Positions 60,986 through 63,170 of a stretch of DNA of 63,170 bases are shown in pieces. The number at the start of each line of letters is the position of its first letter. The first letter of the stretch is position 1. The notes beneath the pieces are model-generated. The model was not told where the DNA came from and did not search any database. It saw nothing but the letters and a program-made list of their open reading frames with translations. This DNA is from an uncultured Lachnospiraceae bacterium (GTDB taxonomy: Bacteria; Bacillota_A; Clostridia; Lachnospirales; Lachnospiraceae), in the NCBI GenBank assembly GCA_910585355.1, contig CAJUDN010000007.1:1-63170 (forward strand), given 5' to 3'. The translations under genes and the position numbers were made by a program.

Positions 60986-62581
60986 TTATTTCTGATGATC
61001 TTCTGTCATGTACTTTCTGTAATCCGGATTGATGTTATATTTCTTCATGAAATACTTATGAAGAATACCCTGAAGGAAGTACAGAGCAACAATGCCGATT
61101 GCAAGAAGAATGAACGGCGACATCTCGGTAAAGCCAAAGATAACATATAAAACTGCAATAACGACTCCGACGGTAATTGCGTAAGGAAGCTGTGTTCCAA
61201 CATGGTCAATATGGTCAGCACCAGAGAAAATAGAAGCCATAACGGTCGTATCAGATACCGGTGAACAATGGTCACCGAAAATCGCGCCGGAAAGAACGGC
61301 GCCGGTCATACCGGTTGTGAACAACACATCGCCTGTGAGTGCATAACCAAGCTGAATAGCCAATGGAGTCATAATTGCCATGGTTCCCCATGAGGTTCCG
61401 GTGGCGAAAGCAACCAAAATGGAGCACAGGAATACAAGTAGAGGAAGCAGTCCGGTTGGAATGCTGCCGCCTACATACTGGGATACGAAGGCGCCAAGCC
61501 CCATACTCTTTGTCACATCTCCCAGGGACCAGGCCATAACGAGAATAGCGCCTGTTAATGCCATCAGCTTAAAGCCGTCTACGATTGTGTTCATGGTCTC
61601 TTCAAAAGTCATGATTTTGGTGACAAGCGCCAGAACGATACCGGTTACTGCCATTCCAAAGGAGCCCCAGTAAAGAGCAGTTGTTGCATCACATGCGTCC
61701 AGAATAGCCATGATGTTTGCTCCTGTTCTGTCAGGGTTCGTGATACCGGTGTAGAGAATACCGCCGATAATGATTGCGAAAGCAACGGCGATTGGAAGAA
61801 CGAAGCAGCGAATCATGGGTTTTGTTTTCTTTGCTTCGCCAAGATCGCTTCCCACATCCAGCATGGGTTTTGCGGTCGGCTTTGTGAATTCGCCTGTTGT
61901 GAGGCAGCGAACCTCAGCCTTTAACATTGAACCATAGTCTCTTCCGGTGTACATCATCATGCCAACGAAGATAAGTGTGAAAATGGAGTACATATTGAAG
62001 GGAAGGCCAGAAATGTAGGCGCTTACAGGAGTTATGCCTTCGATACCGGCAGCCTCAAGTCCCTGACCAATCATGCCAATCTGGTAAGCAATCCAGTCAG
62101 AAATAAATAATGCGGCGGACGGAGCGGCGGTTGCGTCAAGTACATAAGCAAGCTTCTCAGAAGAGATTCTGTAATCCTTGCAGATATCACGGAATACGTT
62201 GCCATCTACAGCTGAAACCAGGCAGTCGTTTACAGAGCAGAGCATTCCCAGCCCCCAGGTTCCGAGACAAACCGAACGTCTTTTCTTGAAGGTTTTCTTG
62301 GCTGCTTCCGCTAAAGCAAGGCTTCCGCCCAGCTTCCAGATGAAGGAGATGCCCACCCCCATAAAAAGGGTAAACAGCAAAAGAATTACATTATCAGCCA
62401 TGTTAAACTGGATAATGTCCAGTGCACGGGCGGAAGCCGCCAGGGGATTACCCTTGCAGATAATCAAAGTACCGGCGAAAAGACCGGCAAACATGGAGAT
62501 AAGAGTCTGCTTTGTTGCAAAGCAGAGACTAATTGCAATGACTGGCGGAATTAATGCCAATACTCCATAAGTAGTTTCCAT
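60986..62581 (-). CDS. NhaC-family Na+/H+ antiporter
   Basis: This 531-residue membrane protein has about 11-12 hydrophobic segments and NhaC-family motifs: SVNDCLVSAVDGNVF, ATAAPSAALFISDWIAYQ, GTSWGTMAIMTPLA and FGDHCSPVSDTTVMASI. Members exchange sodium (or other ions and sometimes organic ions) for protons. Specificity is not evident. GGAGG lies 7 bases before the ATG. The C-terminal basic tail (KYFMKKYNINPDYRKYM) is cytoplasmic. It is a single gene, convergent with pfp. Confidence 0.85.
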   Translation of the reverse strand: METTYGVLALIPPVIAISLCFATKQTLISMFAGLFAGTLIICKGNPLAASARALDIIQFNMADNVILLLFTLFMGVGISFIWKLGGSLALAEAAKKTFKKRRSVCLGTWGLGMLCSVNDCLVSAVDGNVFRDICKDYRISSEKLAYVLDATAAPSAALFISDWIAYQIGMIGQGLEAAGIEGITPVSAYISGLPFNMYSIFTLIFVGMMMYTGRDYGSMLKAEVRCLTTGEFTKPTAKPMLDVGSDLGEAKKTKPMIRCFVLPIAVAFAIIIGGILYTGITNPDRTGANIMAILDACDATTALYWGSFGMAVTGIVLALVTKIMTFEETMNTIVDGFKLMALTGAILVMAWSLGDVTKSMGLGAFVSQYVGGSIPTGLLPLLVFLCSILVAFATGTSWGTMAIMTPLAIQLGYALTGDVLFTTGMTGAVLSGAIFGDHCSPVSDTTVMASIFSGADHIDHVGTQLPYAITVGVVIAVLYVIFGFTEMSPFILLAIGIVALYFLQGILHKYFMKKYNINPDYRKYMTEDHQK

Positions 62582-62934
62582 ATAGTTTCCTCCTTTTTGA
62601 CAGATGAGTCCTCATGTATGCAGGGACGAATATGAGGCTGATCTTTAATGCTCATACTAATAAGCAAATTTTGTACCAAGTGCATGAAATAGAGGAGGAT
62701 ATTTATGAAAATAAATACCTAAACTAAAAATGAAAAGCTCAAAAAACATAGAAAATAAAAGGGATTTCAAAAATCTGTGAAAATTTAAGAGAATACCTGT
62801 TGAAAGAACCGAAAGAGTATGTTTCTGGATTTGAAAATAGCAGAAAAATGCCATTTTATTGACAGATTATGTGACATGAATAAGGAAATGTCAATTATTA
62901 TATAAAAATATTCAAGAGATTTTAAGAAGCTGTT

Positions 62935-62975
62935 GTAACAGCCCAGTCAGGCCTGCACATTTGCCGCGCTGACTT
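62935..62975. repeat. Family B repeat fragment
   Basis: TGTAACAGCCCAGTCAGGCC followed by TGCACATTTGCCGCGCTGAC shares its internal segment with the copy at 29400. Confidence 0.5.
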
Positions 62976-62988
62976 ACAAAAGTGTAGT

Positions 62989-63120
62989 ACTAGTACTACA
63001 GCGTACATTTCGAAATCAGCTTGTGTGAAGCTGCGGCATTCGGTTGTAATTACTACTAATTATACGCAAATTCCTTTGCAAAAAGTGAGTATGATATTAA
63101 ATGTACGCTGTAGTACTAGT
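62989..63120. repeat. 132-bp element bounded by perfect 22-bp inverted repeats
   Basis: The arm ACTAGTACTACAGCGTACAT (first 20 of 22 bases, from 62989) recurs as its exact reverse complement ending at 63120. The 88 bases between are AT-rich and non-coding. The left arm also overlaps a 16-bp palindrome, GTAGTACTAGTACTAC (62984-62999). Confidence 0.8.
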
Positions 63121-63170
63121 GTATTGTATCATTGATATTTAACATATCTGTCACTTCTATTATGAAGTGA

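Larger units (their letters stand above)
62582..63170. other. Intergenic stretch at the window end
   Basis: AT-rich sequence with the nhaC promoter region at about 62600-62720, a family B-like copy (62935-62975) and a large inverted repeat (62989-63120). A 65-codon minus-strand frame at 62657 has no ribosome-binding site. No gene is supported. Confidence 0.6.

Noticed and set aside
62657..62854. 65-codon minus-strand frame upstream of nhaC
   Set aside because: AT-rich, no ribosome-binding site, and it occupies the likely nhaC promoter region.

Overview
The window looks like a chromosomal stretch from an anaerobic, spore-forming Firmicute of the Lachnospiraceae type (Clostridium cluster XIVa). 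This rests on gene content and order, not on any database search: spmA/spmB spore-maturation genes, a YaaT/RicT-RsmI housekeeping block, a FabK/FabT-type lipid cluster, PPi-type phosphofructokinase, a Gram-positive type IV pilus cluster, and very large SpaA/Cna-B wall proteins. AGGAGG-like ribosome-binding sites precede most genes.

Layout. 1-50 is the 3' part of a tRNA-Lys. 541-3412 holds a membrane diguanylate cyclase, an XRE regulator and an AIM24-family protein. 3888-10982 is a co-directional housekeeping run (lipoprotein, YaaO-like PLP decarboxylase, guanylate-kinase-like kinase, holB, ricT, trmN6, rsmI) that matches the Bacillus yaaO-tmk-holB-yaaT-yabB-rsmI order, with a guanylate-kinase-like gene in the tmk slot. 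After a divergent amidohydrolase, 12280-21694 is a complete type II fatty-acid initiation/elongation cluster (fabH-acpP-fabK-fabD-fabG-fabF-accB-fabZ-accC and a fused accD-accA), followed by a second FabK/nitronate-monooxygenase-like gene.

spmA lies at 23158, but its usual neighbour spmB lies at 56007. The 32 kb between them carries an Opp/Dpp/Nik-type ABC importer behind a possible attenuator (24027-29130), a compact type IV pilus operon (29573-37002), and a surface-protein block (37361-55152). The surface block has a lipoprotein-like gene, a GLUG/choline-binding-repeat protein, a 3,896-residue SpaA-type protein with an IPRTG sorting signal, and a membrane-anchored partner. I regard this block as the most interesting part of the window.

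After spmB come a 537-residue tail-anchored protein I do not recognise, a FabT-type MarR regulator, PPi-phosphofructokinase and, on the opposite strand, an NhaC-family antiporter. A FabT-like operator (TTTGAATATCAAA) sits just downstream of the fabH promoter, so the regulator and its probable target operon are both present but about 45 kb apart.

Two families of non-coding palindromic repeats are scattered between operons. Family A (about 165 bp, whole-element hairpin, CTAGAG...CTCTAG ends) has five copies. Family B (ends related to GTAACAGTTCAG..CTGCA) has about six.
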